DNA of 30,543 nt from assembly GCA_011800805.1 (NCBI GenBank), contig MPNW01001344.1, positions 10,759 to 41,301 on the forward strand, written 5' to 3'. Below, in pieces: positions 10,978 through 20,798 of the stretch (positions are counted from its first letter, which is position 1; the number at the start of each line of letters is the position of its first letter). This stretch comes from Hirudo medicinalis. Lineage: Eukaryota; Annelida; Clitellata; Hirudinida; Hirudinidae. The notes beneath the pieces were generated by a model. It searched no databases, was not told the DNA's origin, and was given only the letters and a program-made list of their open reading frames with translations. Both the position numbers and the translations under genes were made by a program.

Positions 10978-11136
10978 GATGTCCCGACCAACTGATCCAC
11001 GCACCCAGCAACGTGTGGACGAGGCGCGAATCGAGGTCAGAGATGGTCGTTGGATGCAGAGGAGCACCTGCGTTGACGTGGAGACTCGTCTGCCATGGAA
11101 ACGCCTGGGTGGGCAGCGAAGCTAATTGTTCTTCAG
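10978..11136 (+). CDS. Sushi/CCP-domain exon of the receptor gene
   Basis: This 159-bp exon, phase 1 at both ends, has acceptor CTGTAG and donor CTTCAG|GTAGGA. It encodes [14 protein letters not shown]...[15 protein letters not shown]...[18 protein letters not shown]. The four cysteines (codons 10980, 11055, 11091, 11127), the Trp before Cys3 and the AWVG-x-x-x-x-C closing segment are the complement-control-protein pattern. At about 50 residues it is a slightly short single module. Single-module phase 1-1 exons are typical for Sushi domains. It follows the CUB domain directly (YEG|CPD) and is extracellular, probably a spacer or ligand-contact module. A single N-x-S sequon (NCS) is present. 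Confidence 0.82.
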
Positions 11137-11688
11137 GTAGGAGTGCCATGGTTTTAATTGGATCATTTTCCTTTTATTTACTTTCAATTAAGTCGTAAAT
11201 TAATTTACAAATTAAGTCGTAAATTGGATGTTTTTGTCTTTCATTCAGGAAATATGTTTAAGAGCTGCGAACCAATGTGATATTTGATCAATTCTAATGC
11301 AATAAAACATGAATAAGGCTCAATAATTAGTCAAATAATATCAATTTTAATCATTTTATTTGTTATTTCATCAACTTTGTTCAATATTTATATTAATCAT
11401 AATAAAATCATAATTATTTTATTATTGATGCTGCTCTGATGGCCGTCATCATCATCATCATCACACCATGGTGCTGTTGAAAAGCAATAACATTGTAGGA
11501 GAATTGTTTTCGTTGAACGTTGATAAATGTCCACAAAGGACCAATGGCAACGTGCTCGTCGATCGATGTTCGGAAAAATACAGCTTTCATATTTTGCCAG
11601 ACGATCTCTCAGAACGGCGGGAAAGTGTTGATTATAAATTTTTCTCATCCCGGGAGATGAGTCTATTCAGAGGGCATTTTCAGCTGCT

Positions 11689-11691
<3 letters not shown>

Positions 11692-11762
<71 letters not shown>

Positions 11763-11793
11763 CCACCACCACCATCATCATCAGCATCATCAC
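11692..11793. repeat. (ATC)n microsatellite with CAC interruptions
   Basis: About 100 bp of CAT/ATC triplets, nearly pure over 11709-11760, ending in a short CAC run. Confidence 0.95.
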
Positions 11794-12111
11794 CCCAATC
11801 AGGATTACCAAGCATGACCACTCCTTGCCTCCTAAATGTCTGTTATGATGACGTCACCATCAATTAAATTCACTATCTTTGGCTAAGTGACGTCATATGC
11901 TTCGTGGAAGTGAAATATGAAGAGCTGACGTCACTTCCACCGCTAAATTCAACTAAAAAATAAAAACAGAATGTTCATAATTAATGCAATAAATCAAAAT
12001 TTTTAAAACTAAAACGTCAAGAAAATGGCCTTTCCCAATATAATTTATTAATGTTGAAGTTTTAATTCGAAACATCAAATAATTCTGAAGATCTGTAATT
12101 TGAAAGCATTA

Positions 12112-12288
12112 CATCACTATCAACATCATCATCACTACCACCATAATAATCATCATCATCATAGCCACCATCATGACGTCATCAGCATAGACCTCAGCAT
12201 TATGACCACCATACCATCATCGTCGTCATCATCATCATCATCGTCACCAACATGGTCATCATCATCATCATCATCATCAACATATTTA
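12112..12288. repeat. imperfect (ATC)n microsatellite
   Basis: About 175 bp of ATC-type triplets with ACC, CGT and GACGTC interruptions. Confidence 0.9.
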
Positions 12289-12542
12289 TAATCATCATAG
12301 TTTAGGGGACAGTTTATTCGGGCATTAAAATCCTATTATTCCTGATATTTCGAATTCTAGAAAATTCTAAAACTGCCCAACTGACGTTGAAAAATATTTA
12401 CAGTGAAGTGAGAAATTATAGTAATAAAATAAAAATATAAAATAATAAAGCCGTAATAAACGGGTCCACGAGAAATTATAACAAGCCGTAACAGTAAATG
12501 GATTTATTCCGTGATAAGTTTCAGATTAATTTTCTTTTTCAG

Positions 12543-12593
12543 CTGGTGCCAAGGATGCCAGGAGAGAAGACGGTCTGCCCTCATTATCCATAG
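12543..12593 (+). CDS. juxtamembrane linker exon of the receptor gene
   Basis: A 51-bp exon, phase 1-1, follows a strong acceptor (TTTTCTTTTTCAG) and ends at CCATAG|GTAGCC. It encodes AGAKDARREDGLPSLSI plus the first base of the next Gly codon. The peptide is short, hydrophilic and charged, and lies between the Sushi module and the membrane helix, so it would be the extracellular stalk. The choice rests on the clean acceptor, the donor and phase agreement on both sides; a 17-residue exon has no domain signal of its own. Skipping it would preserve the frame. Confidence 0.65.
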   Translation: MVPRMPGEKTVCPHYP

Positions 12594-12917
12594 GTAGCCA
12601 ATTCGGTCACTTTTCTAATTACATTTGTCATGACGACGCCCACGGCACACATATGGAATTTCCAATAAAGATGCTTATTTATGAGAATTAGCAAAAAATA
12701 AAATATGCATGTAAAAAAAATATGAGTAATTCGATAGTCAATTTCTTGAGCTGGAAAGATGAGAACCTCCGATGCAGCCATATTCCTTGGAGTGTCTCCT
12801 TTGGGGGAGTCTGGGTAAATTATGGGCTACTTTCGTTCCTCAAATCACCGTGGTGAAGAATGGTGAATTACAGGCAAATGTTCTTGAATAATTCACAAGA
12901 TTACTTGCTCTCCTCAG

Positions 12918-12999
12918 GGGCTTCCATTCTGATTATCCTTGGTGTCTCGCTTGCTATCGGGCTGACAGTATTGCTGTTCGGTCTTTATTACATGAAAAG
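12918..12999 (+). CDS. transmembrane-helix exon of the receptor gene
   Basis: Acceptor GCTCTCCTCAG and donor GAAAAG|GTTAAT delimit an 82-bp exon (phase 1 in, phase 2 out). It encodes ASILIILGVSLAIGLTVL followed by LFGLYYMK and a split Arg. That is one hydrophobic helix of about 22 residues with a basic stop-transfer end. When joined to the next exon the sequence becomes MKRRRELE, a cluster of positive charges consistent with the cytoplasmic side. This makes the product a type I single-pass membrane protein. Confidence 0.82.
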
Positions 13000-13193
13000 G
13001 TTAATTATTGCTTTAGACTTCAACAAATTTTTAAAGGTTTTTTTATAAATAACAATTAATTCATTTATCACATCACATTCTGAAAATTACATTGTTACTC
13101 TAAATTTAATAATAAATTTCATTTAAAAATTAAAAGTCTGTTTCAACAAATTCACCTGGAAGGCCACTGATAGTAGTATTAGCCGATCTTTTG

Positions 13194-13369
13194 AGTGCCT
13201 TTTGTATCCGAATGGATCCGAAGGCACTTTTTAGTCGATCTACCATTTATATAGCGCACCTACCCGAGGGCGCTCCCTGGCGGTGCAGGCTGGGTTGCGA
13301 ACACGACACATTACGACTGTTGCTATTATGACCGCATGCAGGAACGCAACCCATTCGGCCAACCTGCAC
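13194..13369. repeat. fold-back element with nested inverted repeats
   Basis: Several perfect inverted repeats are packed into this intronic GC-richer patch. AGTGCCTT (13194-13201) pairs with AAGGCACT (13221-13228). GGGTTGCG (13292-13299) pairs with CGCAACCC (13345-13352). GTGCAGG (from 13283) pairs with CCTGCAC (13363-13369) and encloses the previous pair. The arrangement suggests a mobile fold-back element or a structured RNA in the intron. No coding capacity is seen. Confidence 0.5.
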
Positions 13370-13488
13370 GCCAAGTAGTAAAACCATCCACATAAAAGCA
13401 TCCACAAACACCCATTCCCACACATCTCTCCATCATCACTATCACTACCTAATCACTATCATCACCATCATCACCATGACGAACGCAG

Positions 13489-13688
13489 ACGGAGGGAACT
13501 CGAAATGTCCCGCCTTCCCGAGAGCACCTTGCTTCGATCGATGAAGCATCCACCTGGAGAAGGTGGAAGAGAATCTTCCTGTTGCGCTGGATTCGATGTC
13601 AGGGACTCCACCCTCCTTGCCCCAGTGCTCACAACGAGAACCTCCTCCTACGAGGCATCGAAGACCACCCCCATGACGTCATCTTTAG
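13489..13688 (+). CDS. cytoplasmic-tail exon 1 of the receptor gene
   Basis: This 200-bp exon (phase 2 in, phase 1 out) has acceptor GAACGCAG and donor TTTAG|GTCGAC. It starts RRELEMSRLPESTLL and continues RSMKHPPGEGGRESSCCAG, later SSYEASKTTPMTSSL. It is rich in Ser, Thr, Pro and charged residues and predicted disordered, as expected for a receptor tail with phosphorylation sites. The phase is the only one that links the helix exon to the rest of the tail, and the upstream join gives MKR|RREL. The acceptor is preceded by (ATC)-type repeats, which supply a pyrimidine-rich stretch. The donor is weak at +3 and +4. No known domain. Confidence 0.62.
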
Positions 13689-14052
13689 GTCGACCAATGG
13701 CGCGCAGGGCCACCGCTTATGAATATGTATGGGAACTGCAACCAGACAGAGGTTGTTCCAAAATATAATTGTTTTGATATAATCACTTCACTCGGTTGTC
13801 ATATTTAAAATATTTTATAATAAGTTTGAAAGTCAGAATAGTAGTGTGCTAGTGTGAATGTATAAAATATCACGCTCAATAAATAATTAACCACTAATGA
13901 ATTTGAACGGCGAACTTTAAAAAGATTTCGCTGCAAGTCAAATGCATTCATGCACGAGGAGAGAAATGAGGTCGTGTGAATGCCGTGAATATTTAATTAA
14001 AGGCGATGAATATTCATACATGTAGTTGGAAGATTTTCCTCTCCACAACTAG

Positions 14053-14142
14053 GGGAACACCTACCAGTGGAGCAGTTGGCACAACGACCAGACCTTGTCC
14101 GCCTGCATGACCAGAGACGCAGTGATCCTCCCACACCTCTCA
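14053..14142 (+). CDS. cytoplasmic-tail exon 2 (possible cassette exon)
   Basis: A 90-bp, phase 1-1 exon lies between CAACTAG and CTCA|GTATGC. It encodes EHLPVEQLAQRPDLV followed by RLHDQRRSDPPTPL. It is open only in this frame with matching phases at both sides. Because 90 is a multiple of three it can be included or skipped without a frameshift: inclusion gives PLN-CLILDED, skipping gives SLD-CLILDED. The acceptor has only a modest pyrimidine tract. The frame continues as an artefactual poly-Leu run through the (TTA)n microsatellite beyond the donor. Confidence 0.5.
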
Positions 14143-14157
14143 GTATGCTTCTTGTTG

Positions 14158-14184
14158 TTATATTATTATTATTATTATTATTAA

Positions 14185-14234
<50 letters not shown>

Positions 14235-14251
14235 CATCATCATCATCATCG
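14158..14251. repeat. (TTA)n microsatellite followed by (ATC)n
   Basis: Nearly pure TTA triplets to about 14231, then a short ATC run, just downstream of the predicted tail exon 2 donor. Confidence 0.95.
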
Positions 14252-14397
14252 TTAGACATCTAGTATTATTGCAGCATTAAGGTTTAATGGGGTGCAAAGA
14301 AAAATGTTTGAAAAATAATTTTATTTTGTCGAAAATTGTTCAATTTCCTCCTCAACGATGGATGGCCTAATGACGTGTGTGTCTCATCACATATTAA

Positions 14398-14453
14398 ACA
14401 TTCAATTTTCAACATTCAATTTTCAACATTCAATTTTCAACATTAATTTTTAA
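14398..14453. repeat. 14-bp tandem repeat, three exact copies plus a diverged one
   Basis: ACATTCAATTTTCA repeats at 14398, 14412 and 14426; the fourth copy at 14440 is degenerate. It lies in the intron before the last tail exon. Confidence 0.9.
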
Positions 14454-14562
14454 CAGTTGAAAATATGCGAAATTATTCAATGACCACCAAAACGTTGCCG
14501 TTCAAATCTTGGCGAAATATTGGAGATGACGAAGTATGAGATCCTTTCATCCTTATTTGCAG

Positions 14563-15242
14563 ACTGTTTAATATTGGACGAAGACGTTGACCCGACTCAG
14601 TCTGGCAAACAACAGCAACGCATTCATAAAAACAAAATGGCTGAAGATCGTGACTCGAAAGATCTCAAAAAACGTTCCGATTGTGTCGACCTTGCAGCAC
14701 CCCGTTGCACTTGCTTCGCGCAGCAGCAGCAACTCAACCAATCCTACGGGAGGATCGTCCCAAGACCCCCGAACACTTCGAGCGGTCCGACCACTCCTGG
14801 AGTCGATTCCCTGTACAGTCTGGTGGGGGACCGCAAGAGAACTCCACCCGGAAGCGTGGGCACCCCCTGTTCTTACCCTTTCCACCACTTCAAACCTCCT
14901 TCCAATGGATCGTCCGACAGCCGTCCTTCCAGCAGCTTGATGTCGGGTCAACAAATCTCCATGCCAAAGATGGCTTCCACTTCCGGTAATATTTCTCAAG
15001 TCGTGTCTCCATCTTGTCTGACATCACAGCAAACACCTGCCGGTCCTCTGGATCGCATGTGTCGAAGTTGTGGACACGTTATCGATAGGAAACCGGAACC
15101 TTTGGAAACCATGGCAACCGGTCGTCATGCTGAAATGTCGCAGCCATTTTGTTGCGTGACGTCATCTGCAAAAACAAACATGGCGTCTGGCACTGCTGGA
15201 GTTGGACAATCAAACTCTCCATCAAGTACCTGCTCTTCTTAA
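14563..15242 (+). CDS. terminal cytoplasmic-tail exon with stop codon
   Basis: Acceptor TTATTTGCAG (ends 14562) opens a frame of 226 full codons entered in phase 1 and ending at TAA 15240-15242. It starts CLILDEDVDPTQSGKQQQR and contains a basic KNKMAEDRDSKDLKKR stretch, a short Gln run (FAQQQQLN), proline-rich VPRPPN, a Ser/Pro/Gly-rich centre (TPPGSVGTPCSYPFHHF, SSDSRPSSSL), a CRSCG cysteine pair and a Ser-rich end. It reads as a long disordered signalling tail. GC content is well above the flanks. Internal sites TTCCG|GTAATA (after 14985) and TCAA|GTACCT (after 15225) are both phase 1 and could splice onward to downstream exons, so this may not be the only 3' end. A strong acceptor, TTTTGTCTCCTCAG, lies at 15330-15343. 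Confidence 0.72.
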
Positions 15243-15494
15243 CGAGATGGCCGATAAAATTTCGATTCGGTTAAGTTTTAATTCGTCTCGAAAGTATTTG
15301 TTTACAATTTTTATTTCATTAAGCAATTATTTTGTCTCCTCAGACATTTCGAGAGCGTTCAACGGCGACAATTATTTCAAGCGATTGAAAAAGTTTCGAG
15401 TTTTACATTCAATCGCCGGGTGGTTTGTGTTTCATTGTTGGATGCTACGAGTGGCATTAATCGTTCACTTCTGGAAAACATTATGCGTTGCTAA

Positions 15495-15500
15495 AATAAA
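15495..15500 (+). promoter_or_regulatory. poly(A) signal AATAAA
   Basis: A canonical hexamer lies 252 bp after the stop codon of the terminal tail exon. AT-rich sequence follows. AATAAA is common by chance at this base composition, so the assignment is moderate. Confidence 0.4.
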
Positions 15501-16208
15501 ATTATTAAATATTAATTATTAAAATTTCACTACAATTTAAATTTGTGATATAAATATTTTGGTTTATAAAAGAGGCAAGACTGAAAACTTACGAAATATT
15601 AGAGAATTGTGTGATAGTTTGCGAGTACTTGAAGTACAACCAAATGTTTGTTTTAGTTCTAAGTTTAAGTAAGCAGCAAACCATTTATTTTGTACTTCTC
15701 GTCAAAAATACAATACATTTCTGCATTGTATTTCGTGTCAAGAAATGCAAAGGTTTGCATTCAAATTTTGCTTTCATTTTTGACGAGTTTTGGGTTATTT
15801 CAAGTTATAATTAATCTAGGGTCCTCATGCAAGCGCCAAAATGTCGTTGATGTGGTTGCAGGAATTAACACCGACTCTTTTGATTTGTAAATTATTTATT
15901 ATTTCATTATTATTTGATATTTAATTTCACATTTATTATTATTTAATTCGTTTTATTTTTGTTTGAATTGTTTCTCGTGTGTTTCAAAAGGGTTCCATGA
16001 GATGTTGAATATTCCATTTTATTGTTTCAATATCTTTATTTTCAGATTTATTCGTTTCAATTCAGTATTAAAATAATTATTAAATTATTGTAAAAGAAAT
16101 TTTCAAATTTCCGTAACCGACGAATTTTAACAGTGCAATTTTAAGCTTGATTTCTAATACTATTAAGGTATTATTTAATTGCAAATAATTGAAATAATAT
16201 TTATAAAT

Positions 16209-16332
16209 AATTATAAATAATATACCCAATAATTATTAGTAATAAATCCTTTAATTATTAATAATAAACCCAATAATTATAAATAATATATCCAATAATT
16301 ATTAGTAATAAATCCTTTAATTATTAATAACA
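16209..16332. repeat. 66-bp direct repeat, two copies
   Basis: An AT-rich unit including CCAATAATTATTAGTAATAA and TCCTTTAATTATTAATAA occurs at 16209-16266 and again at 16275-16332 with few changes. Confidence 0.85.
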
Positions 16333-16586
16333 TACTCAGTATTTACTAATAATATACGTAAAAATTAAAATAATGTACTCATTAAGAAACAACAAAATAT
16401 TTCACAAGAAATTCTTTTCTTCTGTGGTTGATCCAACCATCCTGAGAGTTTGAAACTGAAATATATTCGCACCTGCTTTGATTGCTAATAAATAATATTA
16501 TTAAGTAGTTTTATAATTCTTCCAATTCATACTTAAACACTTATTTTTATAAAAGTTAGAAATTAATTTCAGTTGTCAAGACTGTT

Positions 16587-16587
16587 C

Positions 16588-16676
<89 letters not shown>
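16587..16676. repeat. perfect (CAA)30 microsatellite
   Basis: Ninety bases of uninterrupted CAA triplets. Its purity implies recent expansion and a high mutation rate. Confidence 0.98.
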
Positions 16677-16885
16677 GGCTAACGTGTCAGTTTTAAGATA
16701 ATAAATGAATTAATTTACTTTTGCCAATCTTCAATTCAATTTACCAATTAGAAGAATATTGACGAAAACTTGTTGTCGTCACACATTCGACTTGAAGTAC
16801 TGAAGAACTAATTTAGAATCCCTAAAATCAAACCAAGATTTATTGAAATGATGCAAACAACTTCATAACTGAAGATCCATTTTAG

Positions 16886-16975
16886 ATGACAAAAGCTTGG
16901 TTGGGGAAGAGGATTGTATGACACAGCACATCAGTGGTGTAACTGCTGATAAGATGCCATTGACTTTATCAGCAG
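16886..16975 (+). CDS. candidate phase 1-1 exon (alternative tail exon or another gene)
   Basis: Acceptor CATTTTAG and donor GCAG|GTAGCC enclose 90 bp that are open in phase 1 and read DKSLVGEEDCMTQHISGVTA followed by DKMPLTLSA. The length and phase match the 90-bp tail exon at 14053, so it would splice in frame after any phase 1 donor of the receptor gene. The peptide is acidic and polar with no known domain. Membership in the receptor gene is inference; it could be a neighbouring gene or chance. Confidence 0.38.
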
Positions 16976-17530
16976 GTAGCCAACGATGGGCCACGTTCAT
17001 AATTAACTTGTCGTTCCTGCTGCTGTCGTCGTTGTGGAGTTGTTGTGGAGTTGCATGCTTCTCCGGGATGCCGTTGTTCGTCTTGTTTTAAATTTTGAAC
17101 CACCGCAGACGTGCAGATCAATTATCTTATATTATATTATATATATATATATATTATATTATATATATATATAATTATTTCGTGGAAAGAAAGTAAATTG
17201 CAATTGAAGAATTAAAATGACCTCACCACAAATAAACATCAACAATTACGTTAAATAAGTATTAGCGAAACAAATCCAACGTATTTTAAAAAAATGAATA
17301 AAATTATTTCTAAGTACAAATCAATTATTGCAAATCAATTATTATAAATCCATAATTACAAATCCATAATTACAAATATCACAAGACGACGTAAAGATTA
17401 TTTTAAACATTTCAAGTTAAACAAACCATGCTTAATTGTCATCAAATGCAAGTTGAATTAATAGTAACATTTGTCAAATAATAACCTTAATATTCATTCA
17501 TTCAATACTAATATCATTCATAATTTACGT

Positions 17531-17604
17531 TGATTGATAATAACAACAATAATAATAATAATAATAATATCACTAATGTAATAATAAAAAATAATAATAA
17601 TAAC

Positions 17605-17642
<38 letters not shown>

Positions 17643-17859
17643 GTTAGTCACGAATTGCCGGAGCTTGTTACCGAGTTAAATAACTGCTGATNTGATTGAT
17701 AATAACAACAATAATAATAATAATAATAATTACACTAACTGATAATAGAAACAACAATAATAATAATAATAACAATTAATAATAATAATAATAATAATAA
17801 ATGATAATAAGTTAGTCACGAATTGCCGGAGCTTGTTACCGAGTTAAATAACTGCTGAT
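17531..17859. repeat. approximately 165-bp tandem duplication split by a single N
   Basis: Each copy consists of TGATTGATAATAACAACAAT, an (AAT)n tract, and a unique segment GTTAGTCACGAATTGCCGGA continuing to AACTGCTGAT. Copies start at 17531 and 17693; the unique segment starts at 17643 and 17811. The lone N at 17692 is exactly at the junction, so the duplication may be an assembly artefact. After copy two, ACTGCTGAT (17851-17859) is inverted perfectly at 17874-17882. Confidence 0.85.
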
Positions 17860-18520
17860 AAGCTGCTCAACACATCAGCAGTCACTCACTGGTTCAAGAC
17901 CCTGCACCATCTTCATCTTTTATTCGTCTGCAAGAAATATTTACTGAATAATAATTAATCTCAATATTATTTTAAATTATTCCATTTATTATAGTTTAAA
18001 CGTGGAATTTCAAAATCCGATGAAATCACAAATTGCTTACAAAATTATGCTAGGAATTACACTTTGAAATGAATATTACATTGCATTTGCAAAATTATTA
18101 TCAACAAATTAGCAAATGAATTGTTTACTTGAATATTTATTTCAACAAATTCATTTTTTTTAAATAAAATCATCCTGCGCCCAACTTGATCTACCTGAGA
18201 TTCACCTGTACGAAGCAGGTAGCTGGAGATGGAAGATTAACTTTGGAAAGGAATGCAACGCATCGACGAACCAGGAGGACGACACGATTCTACATTTTAC
18301 TGTGTCTTAGATTTAAAAATTATCACGATGAGAATAATTATGAACAAGATATAATTATGATTATAATTATTAATTATAATTACGAAGTAATTGTTGAACG
18401 TGAAAACATCCCGGTGAATATGTGACCCTTTTTATAGGCATTCCATGACATCCCTGCTGCATCAGATATGCTGGAGACACACCTTTGCAGGTGGTTCCTT
18501 GATGAGATTGAGTTATTCCA

Positions 18521-18540
18521 GATGATGATGATGATGATAA

Positions 18541-18588
<48 letters not shown>

Positions 18589-18620
18589 TGATGATAATGA
18601 TGACGACGACAACAATGACG
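18521..18620. repeat. (GAT)n-(GAC)n compound microsatellite
   Basis: A short GAT run, then about 50 bp of nearly pure GAC, then mixed GAT/GAC. Confidence 0.95.
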
Positions 18621-18824
18621 AATGGAGAAGCAAGGGTTATGATTGTGTTTTTATAACTTTCCTCAAACATGACAATGTTCATTTCATCTTCATGTATTCT
18701 TCAAAAACTTCACCAGCTGATGGAATGAAACGGTCGAAGATGACGACGACGATGTCATCAGTGATGGTGATGATCCCCACGGATGGATGACCACCCATCC
18801 TCCTCTTAACTTCACATTATGCAG

Positions 18825-18830
18825 GGCAAG
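18825..18830 (+). CDS. candidate 6-nt microexon GGCAAG
   Basis: A branch-point-like CTTAAC and pyrimidine-rich sequence precede acceptor TTATGCAG. Six bases later comes a consensus donor, GGCAAG|GTGAGT. In phase 1 it would add Gly-Gln without a frameshift. In-frame microexons of 3-27 nt are known in animal neural genes. With so little sequence this cannot be proved here, and the donor could instead belong to a longer non-coding exon. Confidence 0.2.
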
Positions 18831-20798
18831 GTGAGTACACGTCGTTCAGGTGAATCTCAATGCAGGTATGAAAGATTGGAAAACAAAACCACAATGTAAT
18901 TCCTCTCAACCTGTTAGCAGCTATCCATTGACCATTGTTACAGTAATATTATTACTGTTGTTGTTATTATTATTAATATTATTTTGTTCGGTTTAAATTA
19001 ACATTTTATTATATCATCTTGAATAATTATTATTTGTAATTAATGTAAGGCCATAATATCACGAAAATTCATAAATAATTTCAATTTTGAACTTCTTCAT
19101 TATTTGAAATTGTAAGAAAAAAGATTCATTTGTGTCTTATAAATTTTCACATGGATTTTTAGCCGACGGGCACGATGCTGAGGACGATGGTGAAGATGGG
19201 AAAATGATGATAATGATTGTATGGTGCTGGTGATGATGATGATGTTCCCTCCAGCAAATTCATCTTCAGTTTTCAGTAATTGGAAGTGAGAGGATGATTT
19301 GTGGATTGAAAACAAATGTTTGAATGAAATCATCTTATGTTGTTGATTGATACATTGGATTCGGTTTTAATGTTAATAAATTTTAAATTTTAATAGATTT
19401 TGATGAACCTGGTGTCGTCATGTTCTTAAATTACATTCAAGTTAAAAAAGTGTTACAGTAACATTTTGTAACGAGGCACTATATATATTTCCTTGCATGT
19501 TTGTACGGTTTGTTACGCTAAGTTTTTTAGGATAACCTATGTCAAGAATATGATGGTGGTGATGATGATGATGATGCTCATTAGTATTCATACAACGTTT
19601 TACAGAAAACCAACGGATGGATTTTGCACGCTGATGAGAAAATTCCCAATCAACAGGTGTTCTCAGGTGTGCATGTTTTCAACCCGGAACAATATCGTTG
19701 GAGATGTTTATCTTTTTTGTTGCAGTTCGTGATTTGCTGACAAATAGGGTTTTTCGTAGTGATTTCAGGCTGATTTATACGTTTTGTTGTTGAAAGTCGT
19801 AGTGTTCTCAATTTGTTGCAGCAATTAAATACCTCGTGACCGTGTTTCACAAACAGTGTTGTAATGATGTCTCTTGCTGATGTTTGTTTACTTTTAAGTT
19901 CAACAACAACATCAACAACAAATTTTCAAATGTAGTTTGAAATTACAACAGCAATCGATGACTTATTTCTTGTTGCAGTTGTTAACAACTGGAAAATATT
20001 ACTTCCGATCCTCCTCCCTCAATTTGCTAGAAAACTTTCCATCACAATTTTTCGATTAAAAATGGAAAATAAAATCTAAAAGAAATTTTAATCAATTATC
20101 GACTAATTAGGTTCAGATGCGAGTATTCAATTTATAACCAGGTTCCATTAGCTCCAGTGGCAAGCGAACATTAGCGCTAGATGGCGCAATTAAGGGGGGG
20201 TTTTAAAACATTCCATTCAATTCACCATCCATCATTCCACACCTTCGTCTCTCCAATGTGCTGGAATTCAAATCATTTCCAATCAATTCCAATGTTGTTG
20301 TTGGTGCTGAAATTATGAAATTATTTCGTGTAATTATAATATAATTATCTCATACAATTATTTCATATAATTACATTATAAATGTAATTTAATATTTAAA
20401 TAATAAATCCATAATAATTTGATTATGATCCAAAAATTCGTTATTAAAGAATGCAGTGTAAGTTAGACATAATTTTTTAAGTATTACAATTTATTTTTAT
20501 AAAGATAAATAATTGTAATTTGAATAAATTCCTTTCTGTGACTTAAATATTAAAATTTTACAAAAGTTTTAATCAAGTTGTTATTATTATTTTATTATTT
20601 AGCACCGAAGCATTGGAGTGAAAATGATCTCAAAAATTTCAGATTCTTTGATTGACATAATTTCTGAATATTGAAAGGTCAGAGGGTACAACCCCGTTAT
20701 GGTTTGTCTTAATGTCTGACAATTTTGTTGAACTTTGTGCAGGTATTAGGAAAATTATGAGTTTTGTTGGTGTTGTTGATGATATTGAGGGACTCATG

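Larger units (their letters stand above)
11137..12542 (+). other. 1.4-kb intron after the Sushi exon
   Basis: Bounded by GTAGGA and TTTCTTTTTCAG. It holds two (ATC)n tracts and otherwise AT-rich sequence. A 126-codon frame at 11468-11848 runs into poly-Ile translated from (ATC)n and is not supported as coding. Confidence 0.7.
15243..16885 (+). other. probable 3' UTR and AT-rich downstream DNA
   Basis: Directly after the stop the sequence is AT-rich with AATAAA at 15495. A strong acceptor-like site at 15343 is followed by open frames in two phases (to 15522 and to about 15495), which could be an alternative last exon. Beyond about 15.5 kb the sequence is AT-rich with tandem repeats and no supported gene. 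Confidence 0.5.

Noticed and set aside
13240..13425. 61-codon minus-strand ORF
   Set aside because: It lies across the fold-back element and has no splice context or recognisable sequence.
14067..14255. 62-codon ORF ending in poly-Leu as a second membrane helix
   Set aside because: The Leu run is the (TTA)n microsatellite beyond a good donor (CTCA|GTATGC), so only the first 30 codons are kept as an exon.
19584..19733. Protein-like frame containing KTNGWILHADEKIPNQQVFSG
   Set aside because: An alternative frame over the same DNA is equally open, sites do not give a consistent phase, and nothing links it to a gene.
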